Assembly (NCBI GenBank): GCA_041741415.1
Contig: JBGSKC010000036.1
Coordinates: 124,001-188,000 of the forward strand
DNA from: JANQTF01 sp041741415
GTDB lineage: Bacteria > Bacteroidota > Bacteroidia > J057
Length of the DNA: 64,000 nt
Reading direction: 5' to 3'
In this document: one piece after another, positions 1 through 7,652 of the stretch
How the letters are laid out: each line of letters opens with the position of its first letter
How positions within the stretch are numbered: the stretch's first letter is position 1
Program-made: the position numbers and the translations under genes
Notes under the pieces: generated by a model
The model's input: the letters and a program-made list of their open reading frames with translations, nothing else
What the model was told of the DNA's origin: nothing
The model's database searches: none

Positions 1-561
1 GTCAAGATCGTTTTCCAGCGACAACACCGCCGGCGCACAAACGGCATCCAGAGAATAGGTGTAGCAGTCAGAGCCAAAAGAGCAGTTACCCACCGTGAGC
101 GTTTTCACATAGGTGGCGGGCTGATCCAGCGAATTACCCAGCAGCGTCACGTTGGCTGTGAGGTTCACCACGATGGTGTAGGTGCCGGGAATCACAGGCG
201 TGCCAAACAGCAAAATGCAGCCCGCAATGTCGGGGGTTGGGTTTCCCGGAGCCACGTCATACTGGCAGTCGGGCTGGAGGTTGCAGCTCCAGTTCACGCC
301 ATTGGGCAAGCCCTGAATCGATTCAATGCGGAAAAAATTAAACGGAACGGTGAACGTTTGGCCGAACACAATCGTGGTGGTGTCGCGCGGCAACACAAAG
401 GTGATGACACTTTCTGAGTACTGACACCCCTGAAGAGAAAGGCTGTCAGGGTAAACACCGGGCGAAGCAGAAACCAGGGAATCGGGAAGGCACTGGGCCA
501 TCATGGCACCGCCGTTCCACCACATCCCAACAACGAGAAGCAGGCGAGTAGCGAAGTTCAT
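1..561 (-). CDS. Secreted hypothetical protein, C-terminus cut by window edge
   Basis: Reading the minus strand from the ATG at 561 gives 187 open codons that continue past base 1, so only the N-terminal part is present. It opens with a clear signal peptide: Asn-Phe then a hydrophobic stretch (LLLVVGMWW) and a likely cleavage after Met-Met-Ala-Gln near residue 23. The mature part is rich in Cys, Thr, Asn and beta-strand-like segments, including a stretch GTPVIPGTYTIVVNLTANV that resembles Ig/cadherin-like folds in proteins exported by the Bacteroidota type IX system. I infer an extracellular or surface protein with a sorting domain outside the window. No enzymatic motif is visible. It is followed downstream on the same strand by nothing in view; pyrD lies upstream. 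Confidence 0.75.
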   Translation of the reverse strand, partial: MNFATRLLLVVGMWWNGGAMMAQCLPDSLVSASPGVYPDSLSLQGCQYSESVITFVLPRDTTTIVFGQTFTVPFNFFRIESIQGLPNGVNWSCNLQPDCQYDVAPGNPTPDIAGCILLFGTPVIPGTYTIVVNLTANVTLLGNSLDQPATYVKTLTVGNCSFGSDCYTYSLDAVCAPAVLSLENDLD

Positions 562-688
562 AGGGGAATTGTTGGAAAAAACGAAAGAAAAGCGTGTTGG
601 GAAAAGCTTCGCTTTTGCATAACTGAGGCCTTTGTTCATTTATTGCCAGACCTCTGATCGTCTTGTTCCGGGCAGCACGCTGTCTGGT

Positions 689-1759
689 TCAGGAGACCCC
701 TGAAGCCGGAACGCCATTGTGGGTTTGTGCCCACAGAAGCGCACGAAGGATTCGTTTCACAAACATAGGTCCCTGGTAAACATACCCCGTGTAGAGCTGG
801 ATCAGGTCTGCGCCCTGGTCGAGGCGCATCCTGGCATCAAGGGTTTCCATGATGCCTCCCACCCCGATTATGGGAAAATCGGGGCCCAGCCGCTGGCGCA
901 GGTAGCGCTTCACTTCCCATGCCCGGAGGGTGAGCGGCAGTCCGCTGAGTCCACCGGCACCAATGGCTTCCAGTTCGGCAAGGTTGGTAAGCAGGTTTTC
1001 GCGGGAAATGGTGGTGTTCGTGGCAATGAGGCCACTGAGCTTTGTTTCCAGGGCCACCTCCACGATGTCGTCGAGCTGGGCTTCGGTGAGATCGGGCGCG
1101 ATCTTGAGCAACAATGGCTTAGGCCGCCCTGTTGCCTTGTTTGCTTGCTGCAACTCGTGCAGGAGGGCGCTCAAAGGCCCCTTTTCCTGCAAACTGCGCA
1201 GCCCCGGGGTATTGGGCGAACTCACATTCACCACGAAATAATCCACATAAGGAAACAGGGCTTCGAAGCAAGCCAGGTAATCTTCTGCGGCCCGCTCATT
1301 GGGGGTGTCTTTGTTTTTGCCAATGTTGGCCCCGACCACGATTCCGTCGGGCCGGGCTTTCTTTAGTCGTTTGACCATGGCCTCCACCCCGGCATTGTTG
1401 AAGCCCATGCGGTTGACCAGGGCCTGGTCCTGGGGCAGGCGAAACAACCTCGGCTGCGGGTTGCCGGGCTGAGGGCGGGGCGTGACCGTTCCCACCTCGA
1501 CAAACCCGAAGCCCAGCGCCTTCCAGCGATGTGCCAGCAGGGCATCTTTGTCGAAGCCTGCCGCCAGCCCCACCGGATTCGGAAACCGCAGGCCAAACAC
1601 GGTACGTGCCAGCCGGGGATCTTCCAGCCGGAACATTCTGCCCATTAACCAGGCCCCACCAGGGAAAGCCAGCAGCAGGCGTAGTGCCCCAAAGGTGAGG
1701 TGGTGGGCCGTTTCAGCCGAAAACCAAAACAATAAGGGCCGGAGGAATTGCTGATACAT
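689..1759 (-). CDS. pyrD: Dihydroorotate dehydrogenase (quinone), class 2
   Basis: Membrane-associated flavoenzyme that oxidises dihydroorotate to orotate with quinone as acceptor, fourth step of de novo pyrimidine synthesis. The 356-aa length and N-terminal hydrophobic/amphipathic helix pair (residues about 1-40) are those of class 2 enzymes, which dock on the membrane through that region. Visible family motifs: NPVGLAAGFDKDA (61-73), RLFRLPQDQALVNRMGFNN (104-122), the NVSSPNTPG active-site loop (178-186) with the catalytic Ser of class 2, and the phosphate-binding IIGVGGI of the FMN site near the C-terminus. ATG start at 1759. The upstream 35 bases carry repeated CATCnCTG units also found before another gene (see 35852). 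Orthology is secure. Confidence 0.97.
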   Translation of the reverse strand: MYQQFLRPLLFWFSAETAHHLTFGALRLLLAFPGGAWLMGRMFRLEDPRLARTVFGLRFPNPVGLAAGFDKDALLAHRWKALGFGFVEVGTVTPRPQPGNPQPRLFRLPQDQALVNRMGFNNAGVEAMVKRLKKARPDGIVVGANIGKNKDTPNERAAEDYLACFEALFPYVDYFVVNVSSPNTPGLRSLQEKGPLSALLHELQQANKATGRPKPLLLKIAPDLTEAQLDDIVEVALETKLSGLIATNTTISRENLLTNLAELEAIGAGGLSGLPLTLRAWEVKRYLRQRLGPDFPIIGVGGIMETLDARMRLDQGADLIQLYTGYVYQGPMFVKRILRALLWAQTHNGVPASGVS

Positions 1760-1795
1760 GCCAGAAATGACAGAGATGGCAGTGATGACGGTGTT
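1760..1795 (-). repeat. Short CATCnCTG-type repeats before pyrD start
   Basis: Immediately upstream of the pyrD ATG, read on the minus strand, are back-to-back units of the form GTCATCACTGCCATCTCTGT. A similar run precedes the start codon of the gene at 35851. Could be a slippage-prone leader or part of an unusual ribosome-loading region; function unknown. Confidence 0.4.
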
Positions 1796-1835
1796 GTCAA
1801 AGGGAAGCAGGGGCCTGATTCGGTCTCAGGTCTGG

Positions 1836-1875
1836 CAGCCTGTAGAGACGCGATAAATCGCGTCTCTACAGGCTG
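1836..1875. repeat. Perfect 19-bp palindrome with 2-base loop
   Basis: A perfect inverted repeat: arm 1836-1854 beginning CAGCCTGTAGAGACGCGAT, two-base loop AA, arm 1857-1875. It sits 11 bases past the stop of the 1887-2342 gene and upstream of pyrD, both on the minus strand. The core TGTAGAGACGCGAT matches a palindrome I recall as dispersed in many cyanobacterial and some Bacteroidota genomes (recollection, not searched). It may act as a transcript-end hairpin or be a mobile palindromic repeat; no T-tract follows, so an intrinsic terminator is less likely. Confidence 0.8.
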
Positions 1876-1886
1876 CGTTCTCACAT

Positions 1887-2342
1887 TCAGGAAATCCCCT
1901 TGAACAACGGCACCTGCGACCAGGGCACGCGGGAAAGGATGAGCAGCAGGGCAATGCCGAAGAAAAGGGCGGCCTGCTTATGCTTGCGCGTTGGTTCGGA
2001 GGCCCGCTTCACTTTGCTGCTTCCGATGGTCGCCACCACTACGGCGATGATCATCGTGGTGATGTGCTCCACCGCCCAGAATCGCAGGGTACTGTCTTTC
2101 ATCACAGCACCCATGCCATTTGCCTGAATCAGGGCCAGACCTTTGTCTCCAATGAAGTAGAGAATGAGTCCCAGCACGAGCTGCAGGTGGATGGTTCCGA
2201 GGAAACCGGAGGCCAGCCCGCGGTCGGCGGAAAGGTAGGGGCGGCTGCCTTGCCAGCCAAGGATCGATTTAACGACCACGACTAGCCCAAGGATCAAAAC
2301 AACCCAGAGAAGCCAAGAGTGCGCGTATTGAAGAATTTCCAT
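1887..2342 (-). CDS. Four-helix integral membrane protein, cytochrome b-like family
   Basis: 151 aa, predicted inner-membrane protein. Four hydrophobic segments are visible at about residues 11-28, 46-64, 89-108 and 125-140. A His near the N-terminus (YAHSWLLWVVL), one in TIHLQLVLG and one in AVEHITTM lie at helix positions that could bind haem. The family is common in Bacteroidota and is often labelled cytochrome b or even, wrongly, ribosomal protein L27 in databases (from memory). A role in electron transfer is therefore possible but not shown. ATG start at 2342; the gene is followed by the 19-bp palindrome at 1836 and then pyrD on the same strand. Confidence 0.75.
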   Translation of the reverse strand: MEILQYAHSWLLWVVLILGLVVVVKSILGWQGSRPYLSADRGLASGFLGTIHLQLVLGLILYFIGDKGLALIQANGMGAVMKDSTLRFWAVEHITTMIIAVVVATIGSSKVKRASEPTRKHKQAALFFGIALLLILSRVPWSQVPLFKGIS

Positions 2343-2428
2343 AACAGGAGCAATTAGGGTGCTGCCCCGAAGCTACGCTTTCCCCTTCATTCGCCCAAAT
2401 AACAAGCCTTAGCCTGTGCCGAATCTGC

Positions 2429-3400
2429 TTACCGAATATCCAGGGCACTGGGAGGCCCTGCTACTTCCAGCGCGGCACGCCTGCCTTCTTCCTCCAGGAC
2501 CAGTTTTCCTTTGTCAAACAGCCTCAACCCGATCCGCGAGGACATGCTTTCGTTCACCCTCCCCTCCATGGCCCCGGAAATGGGGGCAACCAGTTCGCCG
2601 CCGCCGCCGTGGTGGGCCGTGAGTTCCAGCCGGTAACGCCGGTCGTGCAGCACATAGCGCACATCCATGCCGTCGATGCTTACTTCATCGAGCCTGGCTC
2701 CGGTATAGGTGGTAAAACGAAGCAATTCGCCCTTCCACCACAAGCCTGCAATGAAGCCAACAAATGAATTTCCCAGCCAGGGAATGCGCGCCACCGATGC
2801 CGTGAGCGACAGGGCAGGGTCCTGAAAATGATTTGATTGCATCCAGATCCACGCTTTCGGAAAGGAGCGGCCCCAGTCCTTTTCGCCGTAGCCTTTGCCT
2901 CCGTTGAAATCCATGCTCCGGCCTTTGTACTCAATGAGGCCATCCACCTGGTGGTTGAGCGACACTATCCCATGGTAGCATTCCATGAAGGGCACAAAGG
3001 AAAACCAGCCCATGATGCCGGGGCTGCGCCAGGTGCTGGGCCAGGGAACCAGCCCGCTCATGCGGAGGTCGGCATGGAGGTCGGGAAGCCGGAGGCGGAC
3101 TTCCGTTTGGGAGAAGAAATTATCGCCCAGCTTCACCTCAAAGGGGGCCTGCCCCGCCTGAAATTCGCTGGCGGCAAAGCGGTGATAGGTTGCCACACCG
3201 CCCGTGCCGTCGAGCACCTGCACAAACGCATGAGACTGGCCGTTGGCGTCGAAGGAAATACCGGGAATGAAAGCAAATGCGTGCTGCTCGGAGGCATCCA
3301 CCACTTTGTAGTACCAGCCTTCGAAAAAGCCCCGTTTGCCGGGGTGGCCGTGATAATAGATGGGGTGGCGCAAGGCCGCGAATTGTTGGGAGATGCTCAT
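2429..3400 (-). CDS. Tocopherol cyclase family protein
   Basis: 323 aa. The N-terminal segment HPIYYHGHPGKRGFFEGWYYK (starting at about residue 12) with FAFIPGIS following is the signature of the tocopherol-cyclase-like family, and the later motifs GYGEKDWGRSFPKAWIWMQSNHF match its second conserved block. Plant and cyanobacterial members close the chromanol ring of vitamin E; bacterial relatives outside cyanobacteria have no known substrate, so a lipid-modifying or lipocalin-like role is only inferred. The frame is open to a TTG at 3481, but I chose the ATG at 3400 because it starts just before the conserved block and leaves room for the terminator and tRNA gene upstream. No partner genes of tocopherol synthesis are nearby. 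Confidence 0.85.
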   Translation of the reverse strand: MSISQQFAALRHPIYYHGHPGKRGFFEGWYYKVVDASEQHAFAFIPGISFDANGQSHAFVQVLDGTGGVATYHRFAASEFQAGQAPFEVKLGDNFFSQTEVRLRLPDLHADLRMSGLVPWPSTWRSPGIMGWFSFVPFMECYHGIVSLNHQVDGLIEYKGRSMDFNGGKGYGEKDWGRSFPKAWIWMQSNHFQDPALSLTASVARIPWLGNSFVGFIAGLWWKGELLRFTTYTGARLDEVSIDGMDVRYVLHDRRYRLELTAHHGGGGELVAPISGAMEGRVNESMSSRIGLRLFDKGKLVLEEEGRRAALEVAGPPSALDIR

Positions 3401-3483
3401 GGAGGCAAGGAATTGGGCGAACTGAGGGCCAGCAAGATACGGCGCTTCTGCGATGGGGCGGGGAAAAATTTGGAGGGACAAAA

Positions 3484-3511
3484 AGAAAACGCCTGCTTCT
3501 CCGAAGCAGGC
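3484..3511 (-). terminator. Intrinsic terminator of tRNA-Arg
   Basis: On the minus strand an 8-bp stem GCCTGCTT/AAGCAGGC with a 5-base loop (3491-3511) is followed by a T-rich tract GTTTTCTTTTT. It lies 11 bases past the tRNA 3' end. Confidence 0.8.
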
Positions 3512-3522
3512 GAATGATGGTG

Positions 3523-3596
3523 TGCACGCGGATGGATTCGAACCATCGACCTTTGGTTCCGGAGACCAACGCTCTAATCCACTGAGCTACGCATGC
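3523..3596 (-). tRNA. tRNA-Arg (anticodon CCG)
   Basis: The minus strand folds as a cloverleaf: acceptor GCATGCG (3596-3590) with CGCGTGC (3530-3524) including one G-T pair, D-arm beginning GCTC AGTGG, anticodon stem TTGGT/ACCAA enclosing loop CTCCGGA with anticodon CCG, and T-arm with TTCGAATCC. The discriminator is A and CCA is not encoded. Anticodon CCG reads CGG arginine codons. A TACCTTTG promoter box lies 10 bases upstream and a hairpin terminator follows, so it is a single-gene transcript. Confidence 0.95.
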
Positions 3597-3605
3597 ATGC
3601 GGATG

Positions 3606-3613
3606 CAAAGGTA
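3606..3613 (-). promoter_or_regulatory. Bacteroidota -7 box for tRNA-Arg
   Basis: The minus strand reads TACCTTTG, an exact match to the Bacteroidota TAnnTTTG -7 consensus, ending 10 bases before the mature tRNA 5' end. No clear TTG -33 box is visible at the expected distance. Confidence 0.6.
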
Positions 3614-3754
3614 ATACTTCTTCCGAAAAGATGCGGCATTCGTTACGAAAAAAGGTGAGAGCCTGCCGCATGCTCCTGCCGTGCTGGTGCCCTGCTGGCC
3701 TCCGGGGGGGCAGGCGTGGGTTCCCGGGCGCAGGCAAAGCCTTTCCGGTATCGA

Positions 3755-3795
3755 TTCCCGGCTCTTGCACCGCAGCGGTCCTGGTTCTCGCCTCC
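3755..3795 (+). repeat. Degenerate TTCCCGGCTCTTGC / GGTTCTCGCCTCC repeat
   Basis: Two pyrimidine-rich units (3755-3770 and 3780-3795) resemble units found around the structured elements at 30655, 38400-38765 and 55318-55360. The 275 bases between tRNA-Arg and the YjdM gene (3614-3888) hold no credible gene besides this; an open frame runs through them but has no start or conserved content. Confidence 0.5.
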
Positions 3796-3888
3796 AAACA
3801 ACCGGCAGCGAAGCGGGCTTTCATGAAAAGCTTGGAATTGGGCCAGACCTTTGCCAGGTTTGCGCCGACGAACCACCAACTTTTCCTC

Positions 3889-4227
3889 ATGAGTACCCTA
3901 CCCTCCTGCCCGAAGTGTCAGTCTGAATTTACCTATTCCAGCGACGACCTCATGGTTTGTCCCGACTGTGGCCACGAATGGGACCCCAACGAAGTCCAAG
4001 CGGAAGAAACAGGGCTGTTGGTCAAAGACGCCAATGGCAACTTGCTCCAGGATGGAGATAGTGTGGTGATCGTGAAGGATTTGCCAGTGAAAGGTGCAGC
4101 TAAAGCAATCAAGGCCGGAACCAAAGTCAAGAACATTCGCCTTGTCGATGGCGACCACAACATTGACTGCCGGGTGGACGGCTTCGGGGCTATGGCGTTA
4201 AAATCGGAGTTCGTGAGAAAAGCCTAG
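3889..4227 (+). CDS. yjdM: Zinc-ribbon protein of the YjdM/PhnA family
   Basis: 112 aa. The N-terminus has a four-cysteine zinc ribbon (Cys7, Cys10, Cys24, Cys27, in CPKC and CPDCGHEW), followed by the conserved PhnA-type beta domain with DANGNLLQDGDSVVIVKDLPVKG and the C-terminal block KNIRLVDGDHNIDC. The family was once named alkylphosphonate utilisation protein PhnA, but E. coli YjdM is not part of the phn operon and its function is unsettled. The open frame extends upstream to 3631; I chose the ATG at 3889 since homologous sequence starts there and the upstream part is repeat-rich and biased. Soluble cytoplasmic protein expected. Confidence 0.92.
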   Translation: MSTLPSCPKCQSEFTYSSDDLMVCPDCGHEWDPNEVQAEETGLLVKDANGNLLQDGDSVVIVKDLPVKGAAKAIKAGTKVKNIRLVDGDHNIDCRVDGFGAMALKSEFVRKA

Positions 4228-4639
4228 TTTCAGGATATCAACCTGCGATTAGGTTTTGGGAAACCTCCTCAGGACCAGTTTCCATTTATTTTCCTGGCGG
4301 GCAAAAGCTGGTGCCCCACCCGTCTGTTTGCCCCAAATGGCGGCTTCCCCTGAATTTTGAATAAAACAGATTCAAAAAAATTCTTACCGGGCTAACGAAT
4401 TCGCATACTCACCAACACAGACTATTTTCCACAAAGAAGGACGGACAGAAGAGTTTGCAAGAGGAATATTTCGCATCCGGCACGATATTTTACAGTGGGA
4501 TAACGTTATGCAGCGGGTGATACCGTAGATTTGCAAATCGCTTATTGCCTCCGGCTTCTAACATTTCTCAACCCGACGCTCATTTGCGAAGAACCGTGAT
4601 GCGGCTCATCTTTACGCCGTCCCAACACACAATACCGGT
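4228..4639. other. Intergenic region with one promoter candidate
   Basis: About 410 bases without a credible gene. A weak hairpin AGGTTT-TGGG-AAACCT lies at 4251-4266 past the yjdM stop, without a T-tract. A promoter candidate is at 4526. The rest shows no recognisable feature. Confidence 0.5.
4526..4533 (+). promoter_or_regulatory. Candidate -7 box for the polysaccharide cluster
   Basis: TAGATTTG matches TAnnTTTG exactly, about 107 bases upstream of the 4640 start. The -33 region near 4505 reads GTTATG, a partial match only. Confidence 0.4.
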
Positions 4640-5785
4640 ATGCAAAGTATTCTCCTCCTTCTTGGCGCCTTCGGCTTTTCCTGGATGCTCAACAAAATTT
4701 TACTTCGTTATTCCTACAATTTCGGGGTAGAATCACGCCAAAATCAGGAAAACCTCGTTCGCTGGAGCAGCACCCGGAAACCCACCACAGGAGGCATTTC
4801 CTTTTACATTACCTTCCTGATCGGTGCCCTGGTGCTTATGGTGCTCATGCCCGTTGAGGTCGGCTCCTCTTCCCGCATGCTCGCGCTGATTCTCAGCGCC
4901 ACCCTTGCCTTCATGATCGGATTTGCCGACGACGCTTACGGTACCCACCCGGGCCTCAAGTTCCTCGGCCAGGTTTTTTGTGGCCTCATTCTCGTGGCTT
5001 TCGGTATTCACATCCATTTCTTTGAGCTTCTCCAGCCTGAATTAATCTACCTCGACTATGCCCTCACCGTTGTTTGGGTCGTAGGGTTGATGAATTCGCT
5101 CAACATGCTCGACAACATGGACGCCGTTACCACCACCATCGCCACTACCCTGGTGATGTCTACCATGGTCATGCTCATCTCGCGGGAAGGCCTCAGCGAA
5201 ATGTTCTACGTCCTTGTTGTCATTGCCGGCGGTTTCATGGGCTTCCTGATGTGGAACTGGAAGCCAGCTAAAATTTACATGGGCGATACAGGTTCCATGT
5301 TCATTGGCCTTGTAGTGGCCTTTCTTGGCATCATCTACTTCTGGAACATCCCTGCCAGCCCCGACAATGTTTCGCACATTCGCAAGGCGGTTATTCCGCT
5401 CATGGTATTCCTGGTTCCCATCATGGATACCACTTTCGTAACCTTTGCCCGGCTTGCCCGCGGGCAGTCGCCTTTTGTTGGCGGCAAAGATCACCTCACT
5501 CACCAGCTTGTCCGGATCGGGGTCGCCGAGCAGATGGTTCCCGTTACCCTTGGCCTCGTGTCGCTCGTTTCGGGCTTACTCGCTTTTTTCGCCTACCGCC
5601 TCATCCCGGAATGGACAACTGTACACACCGCCCTGTTCGCCATGTACCCGGTAGCAGTTTTTTTGTTCTTTACCTTGCTCTACCGGCGTGGCGCCGCTAT
5701 CGCCACCATGCGTGAGCAAGCAGCAAAAGTTGCTGTACCAGCACCGGTGGAAGCGACCCTGGAAAGGGTAGCCACTCCTTCCTAA
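4640..5785 (+). CDS. MraY/WecA-family glycosyl-1-phosphate transferase
   Basis: 381-aa polytopic inner-membrane enzyme that would transfer a sugar-1-phosphate from a UDP-sugar to undecaprenyl phosphate, starting a lipid-linked glycan. About ten hydrophobic segments are visible. Family motifs: TTGGISFY, the DDAYGTHP aspartate pair in the first cytoplasmic loop (residues about 96-103), MNSLNMLDNMD (catalytic Asp region) near residue 152, WNWKPAKIYMGDTGSMF near 206 and the late GGKDHLTHQLVRIG. Its specificity (WecA-like GlcNAc rather than MraY) is inferred from the company: an amidotransferase and a glycosyltransferase follow within tens of bases, with no mur or fts genes nearby. ATG at 4640 is the only start that keeps the first membrane helix intact. 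Confidence 0.92.
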   Translation: MQSILLLLGAFGFSWMLNKILLRYSYNFGVESRQNQENLVRWSSTRKPTTGGISFYITFLIGALVLMVLMPVEVGSSSRMLALILSATLAFMIGFADDAYGTHPGLKFLGQVFCGLILVAFGIHIHFFELLQPELIYLDYALTVVWVVGLMNSLNMLDNMDAVTTTIATTLVMSTMVMLISREGLSEMFYVLVVIAGGFMGFLMWNWKPAKIYMGDTGSMFIGLVVAFLGIIYFWNIPASPDNVSHIRKAVIPLMVFLVPIMDTTFVTFARLARGQSPFVGGKDHLTHQLVRIGVAEQMVPVTLGLVSLVSGLLAFFAYRLIPEWTTVHTALFAMYPVAVFLFFTLLYRRGAAIATMREQAAKVAVPAPVEATLERVATPS

Positions 5786-5810
5786 CCTTCACCCACCAAA
5801 CCATTCGTTT

Positions 5811-7652
5811 GTGTGTGGAATAGCATTCCTGATAGATCGGCGGGGGCAACTCCCCGCCGATTCTTTTAAGGCCATGATGACGCGCATCCGCCACCGCGGA
5901 CCGCATGGCACCCGGCAACTGAATTGGGAATTTGGCCAGGGACAAGCCTGGCTGGGCCACCACCGCCTCAGCATCCTCGACCCATCTCCCGCCAACAGCC
6001 AGCCCATGGCCAGCCCTGACGGGCGCTTTTTCCTGGCCTTCAACGGCGAAATTTATAATTACCGGAACCTCCGAAATCAGCTTGAGCAGCTGGGAATCCG
6101 CTTTCTCACACAGGGCGACACCGAGGTGCTCCTCCACTGGCTTCTCCGGCACGGAGCTAATGGCCTCACAGCCCTGGATGGCATGTTTGCCTTCGTGCTG
6201 GTGGACCTTCACACCCGCAGCGTCCTGATGGGCAGAGATCGCTTTGGCATCAAGCCTCTGTTTTACGCCGCTACCCCCCAGGCCTGGCTTGCCTGCTCAG
6301 AGATCAAGGGTATCCTGGCCAGCGGCCTCGTGGCGCGGGATCTCCGGCCCGATCAATTAGACCAATACCTCCGGTTTCGCCACGCAGAAAAGCCTGACAC
6401 CCTGTTTCGGGACGTGTTTGAGCTGCCCGAAGGCTGTTATCTGCAATTAAATGGCTCAACCGGCGAATCCAAAGTCCAACCCTTTGCTCCACCAGCCAGA
6501 CAGCCGGAAACGGAACCAGTTTCCCTTGACCGGGTTGAAAAGTTGCTCCTGGCGTCGGTGGAGGATCAGCTGCAGGCAGATGTGCCCGTGGGCCTGTTTT
6601 TGAGCGGCGGCGTTGACTCTACCTTGCTTCTGGCCATGGCAAAGGAAGTGGGTAACCAGCCTGTGCCAGCCTTTGTGATGAGCCTGGAAGGAGAGCCAAC
6701 TACCTATGGTTCAGATGATTGGGTCTTTGCGAGAAAAGCAGCAAAGCAGTTTGGGGCCGAGCTGACAGAAGTAGTCGTTCGCCAGGAAATGCTCGCCGAA
6801 CTGGACCGTTACGTTGCTGCACTTGACCAGCCCATTGCTGATGGCGCGGGCTTGTTGACCTTTTTGCTGAGCGAAGTGGCTGTAAAACAGGTCGGGGCCG
6901 TTCTCAGCGGTGCAGGAGCCGACGAATGGTTTGCGGGCTATCACCGGCATTGGGCGTTTGAGCGCTATTTGCTGCATCGCCCCTGGCTCCGGCTCGTTCA
7001 GCCATTGATCAAAAAAATCGCGGGGCGCCTGCCAGACGGCCCTGCACGCCCTTTCAGAAAAGAAATTCGCCTGCTTCGCAAGTTTTCGGCCTCTCTCCAA
7101 ACAAGCCCCGAGGCGACCTTTCACCAGTTTCGGAGCCTTGCATTTGACAGAATAGCCCCCAGCCAGCAATGGCCCGGCGAAGCAAAAAGCGGGCTCGATA
7201 GTGCTTTGTGGCAGGACCGCCACCACTATCTCATTTCGGATGTGCTGGCGGTGAGTGACCAGGCGAGCATGGCCCATGGCCTGGAGCTTCGGGTGCCGTA
7301 TCTGAACGTTGGCTTGGCAAACGAACTTGAAGCGATTTCTGGGCATGAGCTCCTCCGGCATGGGAGAAAATGGGTACTCCGTCGCTTGCTGGAGCAACGT
7401 GGCGGCCAGATCTACACCCAGCGAAAAAAGGAAGGCTTTGGCCTGCCAATAGGACCCTGGCTCCGAAATCAGGCGGGAAATACGTTGATTCAAAGCATCT
7501 TGCAGGCAAGCCACCCTTTGTTTGCCTGGATCAGTGAAACGGAAGTGAGGAGCATGATTCGCCTGCACCAGTCGGGGCAGCGCGATCTTGGCGCAGAATT
7601 ATTAGCCCTGTTGATTTTATTTCGGTGGTATGATCAGATGATGGCCGAATGA
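5811..7652 (+). CDS. asnB: Asparagine synthase (glutamine-hydrolysing) family protein
   Basis: 613 aa with the class-II glutamine amidotransferase domain first and the ATP-pyrophosphatase synthase domain second. The start is GTG at 5811, required because Cys2 is the N-terminal nucleophile (Met-Cys-Gly-Ile). Visible: RIRHRGPHG, HHRLSILD, NGEIYNYRNLR, GDTEVLLH in the glutaminase half; the ATP-binding SGGVDS at residues 265-270; GAGADEWFAGYHRH in the synthase half. General AsnB makes asparagine from aspartate, but members inside glycan clusters often amidate uronic-acid sugars; the 25-base gap after the WecA-like gene and 4-base overlap with the next glycosyltransferase favour that second role here (inference). 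Confidence 0.93.
   Translation: MCGIAFLIDRRGQLPADSFKAMMTRIRHRGPHGTRQLNWEFGQGQAWLGHHRLSILDPSPANSQPMASPDGRFFLAFNGEIYNYRNLRNQLEQLGIRFLTQGDTEVLLHWLLRHGANGLTALDGMFAFVLVDLHTRSVLMGRDRFGIKPLFYAATPQAWLACSEIKGILASGLVARDLRPDQLDQYLRFRHAEKPDTLFRDVFELPEGCYLQLNGSTGESKVQPFAPPARQPETEPVSLDRVEKLLLASVEDQLQADVPVGLFLSGGVDSTLLLAMAKEVGNQPVPAFVMSLEGEPTTYGSDDWVFARKAAKQFGAELTEVVVRQEMLAELDRYVAALDQPIADGAGLLTFLLSEVAVKQVGAVLSGAGADEWFAGYHRHWAFERYLLHRPWLRLVQPLIKKIAGRLPDGPARPFRKEIRLLRKFSASLQTSPEATFHQFRSLAFDRIAPSQQWPGEAKSGLDSALWQDRHHYLISDVLAVSDQASMAHGLELRVPYLNVGLANELEAISGHELLRHGRKWVLRRLLEQRGGQIYTQRKKEGFGLPIGPWLRNQAGNTLIQSILQASHPLFAWISETEVRSMIRLHQSGQRDLGAELLALLILFRWYDQMMAE

Noticed and set aside
3401..3481. Extension of the tocopherol-cyclase gene to TTG 3481
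   Set aside because: Non-conserved, weak start codon, and would crowd the tRNA terminator.
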